Positions 24,598 through 32,712 of a DNA stretch of 64,000 nucleotides are shown here, one piece after another (position 1 is the first letter of the stretch; each line of letters starts with the position of its first letter). The notes below the pieces were generated by a model, which was given only the letters and a program-made list of their open reading frames with translations, ran no database searches and was not told the origin of the DNA. The DNA comes from Candidatus Saccharibacteria bacterium UBA6175. Lineage in GTDB: Bacteria > Patescibacteriota > Saccharimonadia > Saccharimonadales > Saccharimonadaceae. The stretch lies in NCBI GenBank assembly GCA_002422915.1, contig DITV01000002.1, positions 176,079 to 240,078 on the forward strand, read 5' to 3'. A program made the position numbers and the translations under genes.

Positions 24598-25605
24598 TTA
24601 GCTCAGGAAGTTTTCAACCTTGATACCAGGCCCTTGGGTGGTGCTCATGTTGATGCTCTTCACAAAGCCACCTTTAATGCTGGTTGGCTTTTGGCTGAGG
24701 AGGCTGTCGAAGAACGAACGAGCGTTTTCGGTGAGCTTCTCGGCGCCAAAACTGACTTTCCCAATGCTCAGGTGAACAATCGCTTGCTTGTCGACACGGT
24801 ATTCAACCTTACCAGCTTTTGCTTCGCTGACGGCCTTTGCAACGTCAGTCGCAACCGAACCACTCTTCGGGTTAGGCATCAGGCCGCGTGGACCAAGCAA
24901 TCGAGCGTACTTACCAAGTCGTGGCATGTACTGTGGAGTCGCGATGAGGACGTCGAAGTCGATAACTTCTTTGTCGAGTTGCGCGATCATTTCTTCGTCA
25001 CCAACAAAGTCGGCACCAGCGGCGCTGGCTGCTTTGTGGTCAGCTTCAGGGGCAAAGACGGCAACACGAATGGTCTTACCGGTGCCGTGAGGTAGGCTGA
25101 CGGTTGCACGAATGTTTTGGTCGGCTTGGCGTGGGTCTACGTTCAAACGAACGTGAACTTCAACGCTGGCATCGAACTTGCTTGGGCTGGTTTTGCTGGC
25201 AATTTCAACAGCGTCTTCAAGGCTGTAAAGTGTGCTGGCGTCAACGAGTTCAGCTGCCTTACGGTAGGCCTTCCCGCGTCGCTCAATCAGCGGACGAGTG
25301 ACTGGCTTTGGACCTTTAGCTTGTGAGGGCTCGCCATCAACAGAGCTGGTGTCACCAGATTCCTTACGTGCTTCTTTTTCAGCTTTTGCTTCAGCTTCGG
25401 CGAGTGCTTTGGCGCTGCGCTTTCCAGCCTTGGCAACAACAACGTCTTCTTCGACGGTCGCAACTTCAGCGACGGTTTCAACGTCAGCTGGTGCGGGAGC
25501 GGCTGCTCCGGCGATCGCTGCTTCGATTTGTGCAATGGTGTGCTTCTCGGTCACTTCAAGACCAAGTTTTTGTGCTTCTGCAAGCAGATCGGCTTTTTTA
25601 GCCAT
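24598..25605 (-). CDS. rplA: Ribosomal protein uL1 with N-terminal HeH/SAP-like extension
   Basis: L1 stalk protein of the 50S subunit. The C-terminal ~230 residues are a normal L1 (GRGKAY-like start, LPHGTGKTIRVAVFA, GLMPNPKSGSVATDV). In front is an extra ~105 residues: a helical motif (KKADLLAEAQKLGLEVTEKH) resembling the HeH/SAP-type nucleic-acid-binding fold found in Rho N-termini, then an Ala/Glu-rich linker. The total of 335 residues is about 100 above the family norm. It has its own promoter (25674-25702) and AAAGGG upstream of the ATG. Confidence 0.95.
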   Translation of the reverse strand: MAKKADLLAEAQKLGLEVTEKHTIAQIEAAIAGAAAPAPADVETVAEVATVEEDVVVAKAGKRSAKALAEAEAKAEKEARKESGDTSSVDGEPSQAKGPKPVTRPLIERRGKAYRKAAELVDASTLYSLEDAVEIASKTSPSKFDASVEVHVRLNVDPRQADQNIRATVSLPHGTGKTIRVAVFAPEADHKAASAAGADFVGDEEMIAQLDKEVIDFDVLIATPQYMPRLGKYARLLGPRGLMPNPKSGSVATDVAKAVSEAKAGKVEYRVDKQAIVHLSIGKVSFGAEKLTENARSFFDSLLSQKPTSIKGGFVKSINMSTTQGPGIKVENFLS

Positions 25606-25673
25606 AGGTGTGAACCCTTTCTGTGGTAATAACGGCGTTTTTGAGCGCCTCCCAACATTGATTTTATACCTTA

Positions 25674-25702
25674 ATTATAGCACAACTGGGGTGATTAATC
25701 AA
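25674..25702 (-). promoter_or_regulatory. Promoter for rplA
   Basis: TTGATT (25697-25702), 17-bp spacer, TATAAT (25674-25679), followed by a ~65-nt leader with a GGCG/CGCC hairpin that might be an L1 autoregulatory site. Confidence 0.6.
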
Positions 25703-26090
25703 TTGAGCGGACAATGTTCACGTTATCTCCGTCGTCGAGCGTGTTTTTATCAGAAACCGCTGCATCCTGTGATGCTCGACTACTTCGGGAGCCAAGTTCT
25801 CGTACGATTCCTTGTAGATTCTCTGGCAAACGTGCAACTGCTTCTGGATGATCTCTCTGGAGTTCGAAAAACACAGCCGCAAAATACGATAGTTTTCGAC
25901 GCATCGTTTCGATGCTTCGCACAGTTTCTACTGCTTGGGTAGTAATTTGGATTGTCGCCTCTGGTATCTTTGCTGCTAGCTCCGACGGGGTCTTGAATGT
26001 ATCGACGTCCTCTAGATCCCTGAGGTATGCGTCGGTCTCCTCGGGGTAAAGGGTGAGGATATCAACTGGGTACGCTTCTTCTAAAGCCAC
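25695..26090 (-). CDS. Unknown protein between rplK and rplA, ~131 residues
   Basis: Not recognised. Acidic N-terminal part (LYPEETDAYLRDLEDVDTF), a central helical stretch with TIQITTQAVETVRSIETMRR, and a charged tail. No membrane segment. The start is GTG at 26090, 5 nt after AAGGAG; a GTG at 26096 is possible but directly abuts that site. It replaces the usual direct rplK-rplA junction and is separated from rplK by a terminator, so it is its own unit. Role unknown. Confidence 0.7.
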   Translation of the reverse strand: MALEEAYPVDILTLYPEETDAYLRDLEDVDTFKTPSELAAKIPEATIQITTQAVETVRSIETMRRKLSYFAAVFFELQRDHPEAVARLPENLQGIVRELGSRSSRASQDAAVSDKNTLDDGDNVNIVRSID

Positions 26091-26134
26091 TACCACTCCT
26101 TACTGTAAGATAGATTTTGTACTCTCACTATAAC

Positions 26135-26163
26135 AAAGAACTACCTATTTCCGGTAGTTCTTT
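26135..26163 (-). terminator. Terminator after rplK
   Basis: 11-bp stem AAAGAACTACC/GGTAGTTCTTT with 7-nt loop, then TTTGTTAT on the minus strand. Confidence 0.75.
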
Positions 26164-26185
26164 ATCGCTGTTGATTGAGGGCTGC

Positions 26186-26611
26186 TTATTCGACGATTTC
26201 AACACCCATTGAGCGAGCAGTACCGGCGATTACCTTGACTGCACCGTCAACGTCGATGGCGTTGAGCTGATCTTTTTTGATTTCAGCGATTTCTTCAAGT
26301 TGTGCACGAGTGATCTTACCAACCTTGTCGGCGTGAGGCTTGGCGCTTCCCTTTTGGATGCCAATCTTTTCACGGATCATGTCGTCAACTGGCTGCCCAA
26401 GTGACTTCCAGGTAAAGGTGCGGTCTTCGTATACTTGAATGTGTACGATCACGTCTTTGCCCATCATGTCCTTCGTAGCGTCGTTGAAGGGGTTGATGAA
26501 GTCCATCATGTTGAGGCCCCATTGTCCAAGGGTTGAACCAACAGGAGGCCCAGCAGTCGCACGACCAGCAGGAATACGTAGTTTGAGGTTTCCAATAATT
26601 TTCTTTGCCAT
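26186..26611 (-). CDS. rplK: Ribosomal protein uL11
   Basis: Part of the GTPase-associated centre of the 50S subunit; 141 residues, normal length. N-terminal domain with the proline-rich PAGRATAGPPVGSTLGQWG and C-terminal rRNA-binding domain ending GTARSMGVEIVE. Own promoter (26669-26697) upstream inside the end of the preceding ORF. Confidence 0.98.
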   Translation of the reverse strand: MAKKIIGNLKLRIPAGRATAGPPVGSTLGQWGLNMMDFINPFNDATKDMMGKDVIVHIQVYEDRTFTWKSLGQPVDDMIREKIGIQKGSAKPHADKVGKITRAQLEEIAEIKKDQLNAIDVDGAVKVIAGTARSMGVEIVE

Positions 26612-26668
26612 AGTTTTCTTTCTTGTACTAAATATATGTTGAAGCGATATTTAGTGCGTAACTCTGAT

Positions 26669-26697
26669 ACTTTAACAGATTCAGTCACTAAATTCAA
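26669..26697 (-). promoter_or_regulatory. Promoter for rplK, inside an inverted repeat
   Basis: TTGAAT (26692-26697), 17-bp spacer, TAAAGT (26669-26674). ATTTAGTG (26649-26656) and CACTAAAT (26686-26693) are inverted repeats placed around the -10. Confidence 0.55.
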
Positions 26698-27011
26698 GGC
26701 GAGTGAGTCCAGACTTTCCGGACTTTTTCTCTCGCCTCATCTTCGATACCGGCTTTTAATCTTTCCATGTCGATAGTGAATTGGAGCTCTTCACGCTTGC
26801 CGTCGATCTCATACCTTTCAAGCGGGTCATATTCTGCAGAGTCCAACTTCCACATTAAAAGAACCACACCTTCTCGTAGCCTACTAATTCTATCTTCACG
26901 AGATGCACCTTCTTCGGTGGCGTTTGCCCAAGAATAGACAGAATCTGCATCAAGTGCAATGACATTGTGCTGAACCTCAAGCGCGACGTAGCGATCGTGT
27001 TCAGACATCAT
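26694..27011 (-). CDS. Unknown protein between nusG and rplK, 105 residues
   Basis: Not recognised. Charged, mainly helical, without cysteine (RYVALEVQHNVIALDADSVY, then a helical C-terminal half ending VRKVWTHSP). The start lies one base after the nusG stop, so it is translationally coupled to nusG; the second codon is also ATG (27008). A gene in this place of the secE-nusG-rplKA cluster is not standard. Confidence 0.75.
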   Translation of the reverse strand: MMSEHDRYVALEVQHNVIALDADSVYSWANATEEGASREDRISRLREGVVLLMWKLDSAEYDPLERYEIDGKREELQFTIDMERLKAGIEDEAREKVRKVWTHSP

Positions 27012-27012
27012 G

Positions 27013-27558
27013 CTAGACTTTCTTTACCTGCAACGCGTCAAGTTCAACACTTGTGTCGCGGCCAAACATGCTGACCATGACTTTGACTTTACCCTTTTGG
27101 TTGTCGATTTCAGAAATAGAGCCGTCGAAGCCCTTGAATGGGCCGTCGGTAATGCTGACCACTTCGCCTTCTGAGAAGTCGATAAAGTGCTTTGGATCTT
27201 CCACGCCCATGCGCTTCTTGATTTTGCGGATTTCGTCGTCAGACACAGGAGTTGGTTGCGTGCTTGTGCCCACAAAGCCGGTCACACCAGGGGTGTTACG
27301 GACAATATACCAGGTTTCGTCGGTCAGCTTCATCTCAACGAGGGCGTAGCCTTGGAAGATCTTCTTCTCAACAACTTTTCGCTTGCCGTTCTTGATTTCG
27401 ATTTGCTTCTCTTTAGGGACCATAACGTCGAAGATTTTGTCGGCCATGTCGACAGCATTAATGCGTTGACGAATACTATCGGCAACTTTCTCTTCGTAGC
27501 CGCTGTAGGTGTGAATGGCGTACCATTGTCGTGATGAATCATATCGGTTTTTAGTCAT
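27013..27558 (-). CDS. nusG: Transcription termination/antitermination factor NusG
   Basis: RNA polymerase-associated factor of 181 residues. N-terminal NGN domain (RQWYAIHTYSGYEEKVADSI; WYIVRNTPGVTGFVG) and C-terminal KOW domain (EGEVVSITDGPFKGFDGSIS). Follows secE by about 30 bp as in most bacteria. Confidence 0.97.
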   Translation of the reverse strand: MTKNRYDSSRQWYAIHTYSGYEEKVADSIRQRINAVDMADKIFDVMVPKEKQIEIKNGKRKVVEKKIFQGYALVEMKLTDETWYIVRNTPGVTGFVGTSTQPTPVSDDEIRKIKKRMGVEDPKHFIDFSEGEVVSITDGPFKGFDGSISEIDNQKGKVKVMVSMFGRDTSVELDALQVKKV

Positions 27559-27590
27559 TGTGGTGAAGTCCGTTCTGCCGTGAGGCGGGG

Positions 27591-27905
27591 TTAGGTGATG
27601 ATAAGCTCAAAGAGCGATTTAAATAAGAGGTCAAGCAGGACGATGATAACGACGAAGAACAGGCTAAACAAAATCACCGCTAGGGTCAAACCCCAGGTTG
27701 ATTTACGGCTAGGCCAGCGCACTTGGCGTAGTTCAAACCATGCTCCCTTAAAGTAGCCACCGATCCCGTAGAGTGCCTTTGTGAAAGGGTTCTTAGGTTC
27801 TTTGCGCTCTTTTCGCACTGGTTTTTGCTTCTTTGGTGCGTTTGCCTTTGAAGCTTTTACCGGCGTATCGTTTGCTTTAATGCGGGTTACTTTCGTCTCT
27901 GCCAC
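27591..27905 (-). CDS. secE: Preprotein translocase subunit SecE
   Basis: Single-span subunit of the Sec channel, partner of SecY (54758-56170). 104 residues: a basic N-terminal extension of ~45 residues (KASKANAPKKQKPVRKERKE), the conserved amphipathic segment WFELRQVRWPSRKSTWG and one C-terminal membrane helix. GTG start with AGGA 5 nt upstream. Confidence 0.93.
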   Translation of the reverse strand: MAETKVTRIKANDTPVKASKANAPKKQKPVRKERKEPKNPFTKALYGIGGYFKGAWFELRQVRWPSRKSTWGLTLAVILFSLFFVVIIVLLDLLFKSLFELIIT

Positions 27906-27930
27906 ACTCGTCCTACTTTCTTATGCCAAA

Positions 27931-27959
27931 TATAAAAGTCTGCTACTGCAGACTGTCAA
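27931..27959 (-). promoter_or_regulatory. secE promoter with a palindrome filling the spacer
   Basis: TTGACA (27954-27959), 17-bp spacer, TTTATA (27931-27936). The spacer is almost exactly the inverted repeat AGTCTGC-AGTA-GCAGACT (27937-27954), which could be an operator. Confidence 0.55.
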
Positions 27960-28001
27960 TACAAAGTGTACTCTTTTCTCTGTTAATCGTCAAGGGGATG
28001 G

Positions 28002-28014
28002 TATGATAGTGGTA
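28002..28014 (+). promoter_or_regulatory. Extended -10 promoter (GT2 gene), leaderless
   Basis: TGGTATGAT: TG at 27999-28000, TATGAT at 28002-28007, then 7 nt to the ATG at 28015. Confidence 0.55.
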
Positions 28015-29175
28015 ATGTTTGCTTCATTACTATATGTCGTTCATGGAGTGGTTGCGGCCGTTTTAGTTATCGCCTCGGTGCGACTTGCTCAGGGAATCCG
28101 GCGATTCCGCTTTAATCCTACAATGACGCCGTCTCGCCTGATTGAGGACACCCCGAGTGTTAGCGTCGTCATTCCGGCTCGTAATGAAAGCCACGCAATG
28201 ACAGATTGCCTCCAAGCCGTGGTGAACAGCACCTATCCGAAACTGGAAATCATTGTGTTGAACGACTCTTCGGCCGACCGTACCTCTTCACTGATTAAAG
28301 CGTTTGCACACGACGGTATCCGTTTTATCGACGGCCCTGCGCTCCCTGAAGGCTGGCTTGGGAAGAATCACGCCCTGCATACCCTCGTGAAAGAGGCCAG
28401 CGGTGCGTACGTGCTGTTTATGGATGTTGACACACGCATTAATCCGGACACCATTGAGCAGCTTGTTGCGTATGCGGCCCAAGAGAATGCTGCAATGGTA
28501 TCGGTACTCCCACGACGTGAGGACGCGATTAGCTTTAGCCGTCTCTTTTCTCCGCTTCGCTACTTCTGGGAAATCATGTTTCACCGAGCGGCGTCACCAG
28601 CGGTTGCGAGTAGCGGTTGGCTGGTTGATCGTTCTGCATTCATGAAGTCGTTTGGTGGTTTTGAGTTGTTTAAGAGTGACGTACAGCCCGAGGCAAACAT
28701 TGCGGCTGCCTTCATGAAAGACGGTCGCTACCGGTTTGTGATTGGCACTGAACGACTTGGGCTTCGCTACGAGAAGAAATGGGCTTCACAAGTACACACG
28801 TCAATTCGCCTTCTGTTCCCACTCGTTGGGGCACGCGTCTCTCATGCCCTGATCTCTGTTCTCGATTTACTGATCGTTGTTTCGCCACTCGTTATACTGA
28901 CAACCGGCGGTTTTCTCGGCTGGAGCATTCATCATTTGATAGCGGGCCTATTATGGATGGGCTTTGCCATCCTTTATGCGGTATATCTTCACAAAGTCTG
29001 GCGACATGGCTGGTGGCTGGCTCCCTGGTTCTGGGACATTGTCGTGATTCAAGAAGCAGTGTTGATGTTGGTGAGCGCGTGGAAGTACAAGAGAGGTACC
29101 GTCAACTGGAAGGGACGACCAGTTATGCTTTCGTCTCAGCCGGTGACTCATCGGACGACGGCAAAGAAAAACTAA
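28015..29175 (+). CDS. Family 2 glycosyltransferase, membrane-anchored (HpnB-like)
   Basis: Inverting glycosyltransferase of 386 residues. One N-terminal membrane helix, a GT-A catalytic domain (SVSVVIPARNES; IVLNDSSADRT; DVDTRINPDT as the DXD motif; GWLVDRSAF) and three C-terminal membrane helices, the arrangement of HpnB/CrtQ-like enzymes acting on lipid acceptors. The ATG at 28015 fits an extended -10 placed 7 nt before it; ATG at 28003 would lie within the -10. The 3' end overlaps the convergent histidine kinase by 53 nt. Acceptor unknown. Confidence 0.87.
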   Translation: MFASLLYVVHGVVAAVLVIASVRLAQGIRRFRFNPTMTPSRLIEDTPSVSVVIPARNESHAMTDCLQAVVNSTYPKLEIIVLNDSSADRTSSLIKAFAHDGIRFIDGPALPEGWLGKNHALHTLVKEASGAYVLFMDVDTRINPDTIEQLVAYAAQENAAMVSVLPRREDAISFSRLFSPLRYFWEIMFHRAASPAVASSGWLVDRSAFMKSFGGFELFKSDVQPEANIAAAFMKDGRYRFVIGTERLGLRYEKKWASQVHTSIRLLFPLVGARVSHALISVLDLLIVVSPLVILTTGGFLGWSIHHLIAGLLWMGFAILYAVYLHKVWRHGWWLAPWFWDIVVIQEAVLMLVSAWKYKRGTVNWKGRPVMLSSQPVTHRTTAKKN

Positions 29176-30778
29176 ACGTTGAGCCATGGTTTAAACGGCT
29201 CGTCAGGGTAATCTGTGTGCCGAGCTTGTGTGCTAGTTTCGCAGACACATACAATCCGAGGCCGGTGCCATTAGTTTCACGAATACGGTAGTCCTCACTT
29301 CGGTAGAACTTATTAAATACTTTTTGTTGATCGCCGCGGCTAATGCCAATCCCCGTATCTTTGACGGCAAAGTTCACCATATGTGAAGATTTCTTGACGA
29401 TAATGGTAACTGTTCCTTCGTTGGTGTATTTAATAGCATTAGTAATGAAGTTTTGGAGAAGCTCTTCGGTGTAAAGACGGCTGGCGTTAATGCTACCAAC
29501 TTTTGGGGCAAGATCAAGATTTAGATGGAGTCCCCGAGTAGTTGCATCCTTTTGGTATTGCTGGTGTAGGCGCTGTACCATTTCGGCAACGTCAATCACC
29601 TCGGCGTTATCGGCAACGCCTCGCTCAGCACGGGAAAGTGTACTCAGGTCGTTGACCATCTTCGCGAGGTACAGAACCTGTTCGTGCGCTGTTTCAAGCG
29701 TTGAAGCAAGGACCGACTGTGCTGGAAGTTTTGGTTGGCTCATCAAAACTTGCAGATTAGAGACTGTGCCTTCAACAATCGTAATCGGCGTACGGAGCTC
29801 ATGGCTGACCACACTAATAAATTCATCTCGCTCTTCCTCGAGGCTTTTTTCTTTCGTGACATCACGGGCGATCACGACGTAGCCTTGAAGTTGCGAGCCT
29901 TTGCGCTGGTCACCGAAGCTGCTTTTGATGGGGGCAATTGTCAGTTCGAGTCGGATTTCTTCGCCGTCACTATAGGTGTGTCGGACGTCTGATCGGCGAG
30001 TGGTGCGCGTTGCTGCTGTGAGAAGTTGAAGAAGATCAACCGCCGTTTTACTATCATCGGTCAACTGGAAAAGCTCACCGATTTGTTTACCTTTGAGGCT
30101 CTGATTGGTGTCGAGAAGGTTCAAGCAGGCGGCATTGTACATCGTCACCTTACCATGCGCATCGGTACTGAACGTCGCGTCGGTGAGGTTGTTCATAATC
30201 GTGACGACTCTGTCGGCCTGTAGGCGTTCTTGTTTCTGGCTTCTCAGCAGGGCGCGTCGCTTGGTCTCCTGGGAGTTCACCACTACAACGATCGAGACAC
30301 CCAATACAAGGATCGCGGCGAGCCCCAGCATGTTCATCAAGAATATCTCGGGCTGACTGGGTAGTCTTATTAAAGTGTCAATTAACACTGCGATCACGAC
30401 CGAGGCAATGCTGAGCAGGTAGCCTTTTTGTCCAAAAAAGATGTGCGCAGCCAAGAACAGAAGTACCAGTGCGGTGGCAAACGGCTGCAAAAAGCCAGTT
30501 GTCGTCATGATCGCCGCAAGAGCCAATGATTGGTACAGGATAAAGCGCAGCACTAAATCGAACGACGAGCGGAGTGGCATAAAGTAATGATAGAGCCCGA
30601 CGGCAAGCCACAACGCAAGCACAATTAGGCTGAGCGGTTCACTCACGAAGTTCGTTGAAGGAATTGCGCCGAACGCAACCAGCAGCCCATGAAGGACGAA
30701 AATGGGTGTCGCGAACAGCGCAATATGTCGTATTGCGTGCTCGGATTCCTTTGTCACGGTCAGCCCACCAGTTGTCAT
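29123..30778 (-). CDS. Membrane histidine kinase with PAS domain
   Basis: Orphan sensor kinase of 551 residues. An N-terminal block of about six membrane helices (~15-170) is followed by a coiled linker, a PAS domain (IMNNLTDATFSTDAHGKVTM), the phosphoacceptor box VSHELRTPITIVEGT, and the ATPase domain with N box (NFITNAIKYTN) and G boxes (DTGIGISRGDQQ; GTGLGLYVSAKL). No response regulator is adjacent. The ATG at 30778 has TATAAT (30789-30794) 10 nt upstream; a longer frame from 30862 would overlap the protease gene. The 3' 53 bp are antisense to the GT2 gene. Confidence 0.92.
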   Translation of the reverse strand: MTTGGLTVTKESEHAIRHIALFATPIFVLHGLLVAFGAIPSTNFVSEPLSLIVLALWLAVGLYHYFMPLRSSFDLVLRFILYQSLALAAIMTTTGFLQPFATALVLLFLAAHIFFGQKGYLLSIASVVIAVLIDTLIRLPSQPEIFLMNMLGLAAILVLGVSIVVVVNSQETKRRALLRSQKQERLQADRVVTIMNNLTDATFSTDAHGKVTMYNAACLNLLDTNQSLKGKQIGELFQLTDDSKTAVDLLQLLTAATRTTRRSDVRHTYSDGEEIRLELTIAPIKSSFGDQRKGSQLQGYVVIARDVTKEKSLEEERDEFISVVSHELRTPITIVEGTVSNLQVLMSQPKLPAQSVLASTLETAHEQVLYLAKMVNDLSTLSRAERGVADNAEVIDVAEMVQRLHQQYQKDATTRGLHLNLDLAPKVGSINASRLYTEELLQNFITNAIKYTNEGTVTIIVKKSSHMVNFAVKDTGIGISRGDQQKVFNKFYRSEDYRIRETNGTGLGLYVSAKLAHKLGTQITLTSRLNHGSTFSFSLPSSDESPAETKA

Positions 30779-30794
30779 GTTGTTTATGATTATA

Positions 30795-31484
30795 TCAGAT
30801 TGTTGGTGATTCTTGCTTGAGTGCGCGGCGATGTTCTTTATAGCGTGGATCTGCCATCTCAACCGTGCGCCAGAATGCGTCGCTGTGGTTTAAATGTTTG
30901 GTATGAGCAAGCTCATGGACCAGTACGTAATCAATAATTTCAAACGGAAGTTTCATGAGGGCGATATTAAGGCTAATTGTTCCCTGGCTATTGCAGCTAC
31001 CCCATCGACCGCTGGCGTGCGAGAAACGGACGCTACTATACGTAAAGCCGTGCTGCGCAGCGACGTAGGCGAGCCGCTTGGGGAGGTAGCTTTTCGCCTC
31101 GATACGAAGTGCTGCCTGTACCACCTCTCTGATCTGCCGCACAACCAGTATGTCATCGAGACGCGTAGCCGGTGGAAGCCCAACGATGATGCGCTGACCA
31201 ACCCGCTTAACGCTGAGTTGTGCCGATGGTCCCACTTCGAGCATGTGGCTTTTGCCAATTCTCATACCGGGTGTATATAGCGTGGTTGCGCTCGACTGAT
31301 CCATCAGCTCGCGCAATTCGTGCCGAGAGGTTTTAATGAGGCGCTTAATGAGAAATGTCGGTGCATACAAAGGTAGTGAGGCCCGTAGGGTGCCGTCGGG
31401 GCCTACGCGAAGCTTTACTTGTGACGCGCGCGCACTTCGACGAATCGTAATTTTTCCAAATTCCTCATCGTGAATGACCGCCAT
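30795..31484 (-). CDS. YgjP/SprT-like zinc metalloprotease (DUF45)
   Basis: 229-residue putative metal-dependent hydrolase of the WLM/YgjP group. The zinc motif HExxH is in YVLVHELAHTKHLNHS, with the third ligand in HSDAFW. The N-terminal beta-rich half (KITIRRSARASQVKLRV) matches YgjP. Often found near restriction or repair genes, but its substrate is unknown. It follows the P-loop kinase gene by 4 bp. Confidence 0.87.
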   Translation of the reverse strand: MAVIHDEEFGKITIRRSARASQVKLRVGPDGTLRASLPLYAPTFLIKRLIKTSRHELRELMDQSSATTLYTPGMRIGKSHMLEVGPSAQLSVKRVGQRIIVGLPPATRLDDILVVRQIREVVQAALRIEAKSYLPKRLAYVAAQHGFTYSSVRFSHASGRWGSCNSQGTISLNIALMKLPFEIIDYVLVHELAHTKHLNHSDAFWRTVEMADPRYKEHRRALKQESPTI

Positions 31485-31488
31485 ACCG

Positions 31489-32040
31489 TTACCTCATGAT
31501 GATCGATCGTGCGGAACGCGGTCGACCGGAGGGCTGATCGTCACCTCCACCTTTTTGCTCAGACAAGTACTTCAGTACTACGCGCAGTTGCGACGCGAGT
31601 GTGTGTTTGCCGCTAATGACGAGTACTCCGTCCTTCGCACTGGGCGCCTCGAACCCGGCGACAGCATCATGAAAGTCATCACGGGACATGCCGTTTTTGA
31701 CAGATCGGCGTTCTGCATCAGGAGTCGCCGTTTGCACCCATATAAATAGCGGCATATAGCCTGCTTTTTTAACGATGGTTGCGAGTGCACTCCGTTGCCG
31801 TCGTGTTGCTGTGTCACCGTCGATAATGATGGTGCGCTTTGTTTTGAGCATTTCATTCAAGATGCTTTGCATCAGCGCATCACTGGCTTTCTTTGAGTGA
31901 GCAGACTCACGAATAAAGCCTTGGTTTATAGTTGGTAACAAGAAATTCTTCGCAAAGTTCTCGGCAAAGTAGGTCTTTCCGGCTCCGGGAATACCAATCA
32001 TGATGATGGCGTGCGGCAATGAGGGGGTTGTCGGCTTCAT
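31489..32040 (-). CDS. P-loop kinase-like ATPase (AAA_33/zeta-like)
   Basis: 183-residue nucleotide-binding protein with Walker A GIPGAGKTYFAENF (~16-29) and a second acidic site in TIIIDGDTATRRQRSA. The arrangement matches small predicted kinases of the AAA_33 group, which includes polynucleotide kinases and zeta toxins; no antitoxin is next to it. The C-terminus is basic (RPRSARSIIMR). An extended -10 (TGGTATACT, 32048-32056) lies 7 nt from the ATG, so it is leaderless. Operon with the YgjP-like gene. Confidence 0.8.
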   Translation of the reverse strand: MKPTTPSLPHAIIMIGIPGAGKTYFAENFAKNFLLPTINQGFIRESAHSKKASDALMQSILNEMLKTKRTIIIDGDTATRRQRSALATIVKKAGYMPLFIWVQTATPDAERRSVKNGMSRDDFHDAVAGFEAPSAKDGVLVISGKHTLASQLRVVLKYLSEQKGGGDDQPSGRPRSARSIIMR

Positions 32041-32056
32041 ATATCACAGTATACCA
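32041..32056 (-). promoter_or_regulatory. Extended -10 promoter (P-loop kinase gene), leaderless
   Basis: TGG followed by TATACT (32048-32053), 7 nt before the ATG at 32040. Confidence 0.6.
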
Positions 32057-32064
32057 GACGCGAA

Positions 32065-32712
32065 TTACTGATTGAGTGTCTGGTCGGAGATGGTCTCGTC
32101 TTGTAGCTGTGACTCGTCGATTGCGTTAAGGTCAGCTTCAATCGCTTCGACTTCGCTGCTCACGTCCTCTGGAGTCTCAACTGGTTCCTGTAGTGAACTT
32201 TCTTCAGACTCGGCTGGAACCGTCGTGTTAACAGATGGAGCGGGCGCAGGCTGCAAGACCGTCCAGGCATAGTATCCGCCACCGCCAAGTCCGGCAAGAA
32301 GAAGAATGACAAGTATGATAATCAACGGCTTCTTGCTCTTCTTGCGTTTTGCAAGGGCCGCAGCTTTCGCTTCAAACGGATTAAACGCTGGTGTCGTAGA
32401 GACCGGGTCGGCTTCGCTGAGCACTGTTGGTGATGGTGAATCTTCAGTTTTTGCTGCTGCTGCTGCTGCTGCTGTTGTAGTAGGAGCGGCTGTCGATGGA
32501 AGCACGTCTTGTCCGACGATAGGAGCTGCAGATGATGATAAAGCTGGTGCTGGCGAGGGTGGCGTTGCAACCGCTGGTGCAGCGGGTGTAGGCGTTACGA
32601 TTTCGGCGGTGCCATTCGAGGTATCAGTATTTTCTAGCGCCTGGATTGCCGCATCTTCTTCTGGTGTTGGTGTTGACGGGCTCGTTGGTAACTGCGGGTT
32701 AGTCGGGTTCAT
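32065..32712 (-). CDS. Single-span membrane protein with Pro/Ala/Thr-rich arms
   Basis: Unknown protein of 215 residues: a low-complexity cytosolic arm (~1-125) rich in Pro, Ala, Ser and Thr with a run of seven Ala from a GCA repeat, a basic stop (AKRKKSKK), one membrane helix with a glycine motif (LIIILVILLLAGLGGGGYY) and an acidic external tail of ~60 residues. It overlaps the preceding secreted coiled-coil gene by ATGA (32709-32712), so the two products probably act together at the envelope. Confidence 0.75.
   Translation of the reverse strand: MNPTNPQLPTSPSTPTPEEDAAIQALENTDTSNGTAEIVTPTPAAPAVATPPSPAPALSSSAAPIVGQDVLPSTAAPTTTAAAAAAAKTEDSPSPTVLSEADPVSTTPAFNPFEAKAAALAKRKKSKKPLIIILVILLLAGLGGGGYYAWTVLQPAPAPSVNTTVPAESEESSLQEPVETPEDVSSEVEAIEADLNAIDESQLQDETISDQTLNQ
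32452..32474 (-). repeat. GCA trinucleotide repeat (poly-Ala)
   Basis: Seven tandem GCA codons on the minus strand encode seven Ala in the cytosolic arm of the membrane protein; a candidate for length variation by slippage without frame change. Confidence 0.8.

Noticed and set aside
27781..28014. Upstream extension of the GT2 gene to 27781
   Set aside because: The extension is antisense to secE and its promoter; the -10 placement supports the start at 28015.
31489..32040. Zeta-type toxin of a toxin-antitoxin pair
   Set aside because: The P-loop fits, but no small antitoxin gene is adjacent; the neighbour is a YgjP-like protease in the same operon.
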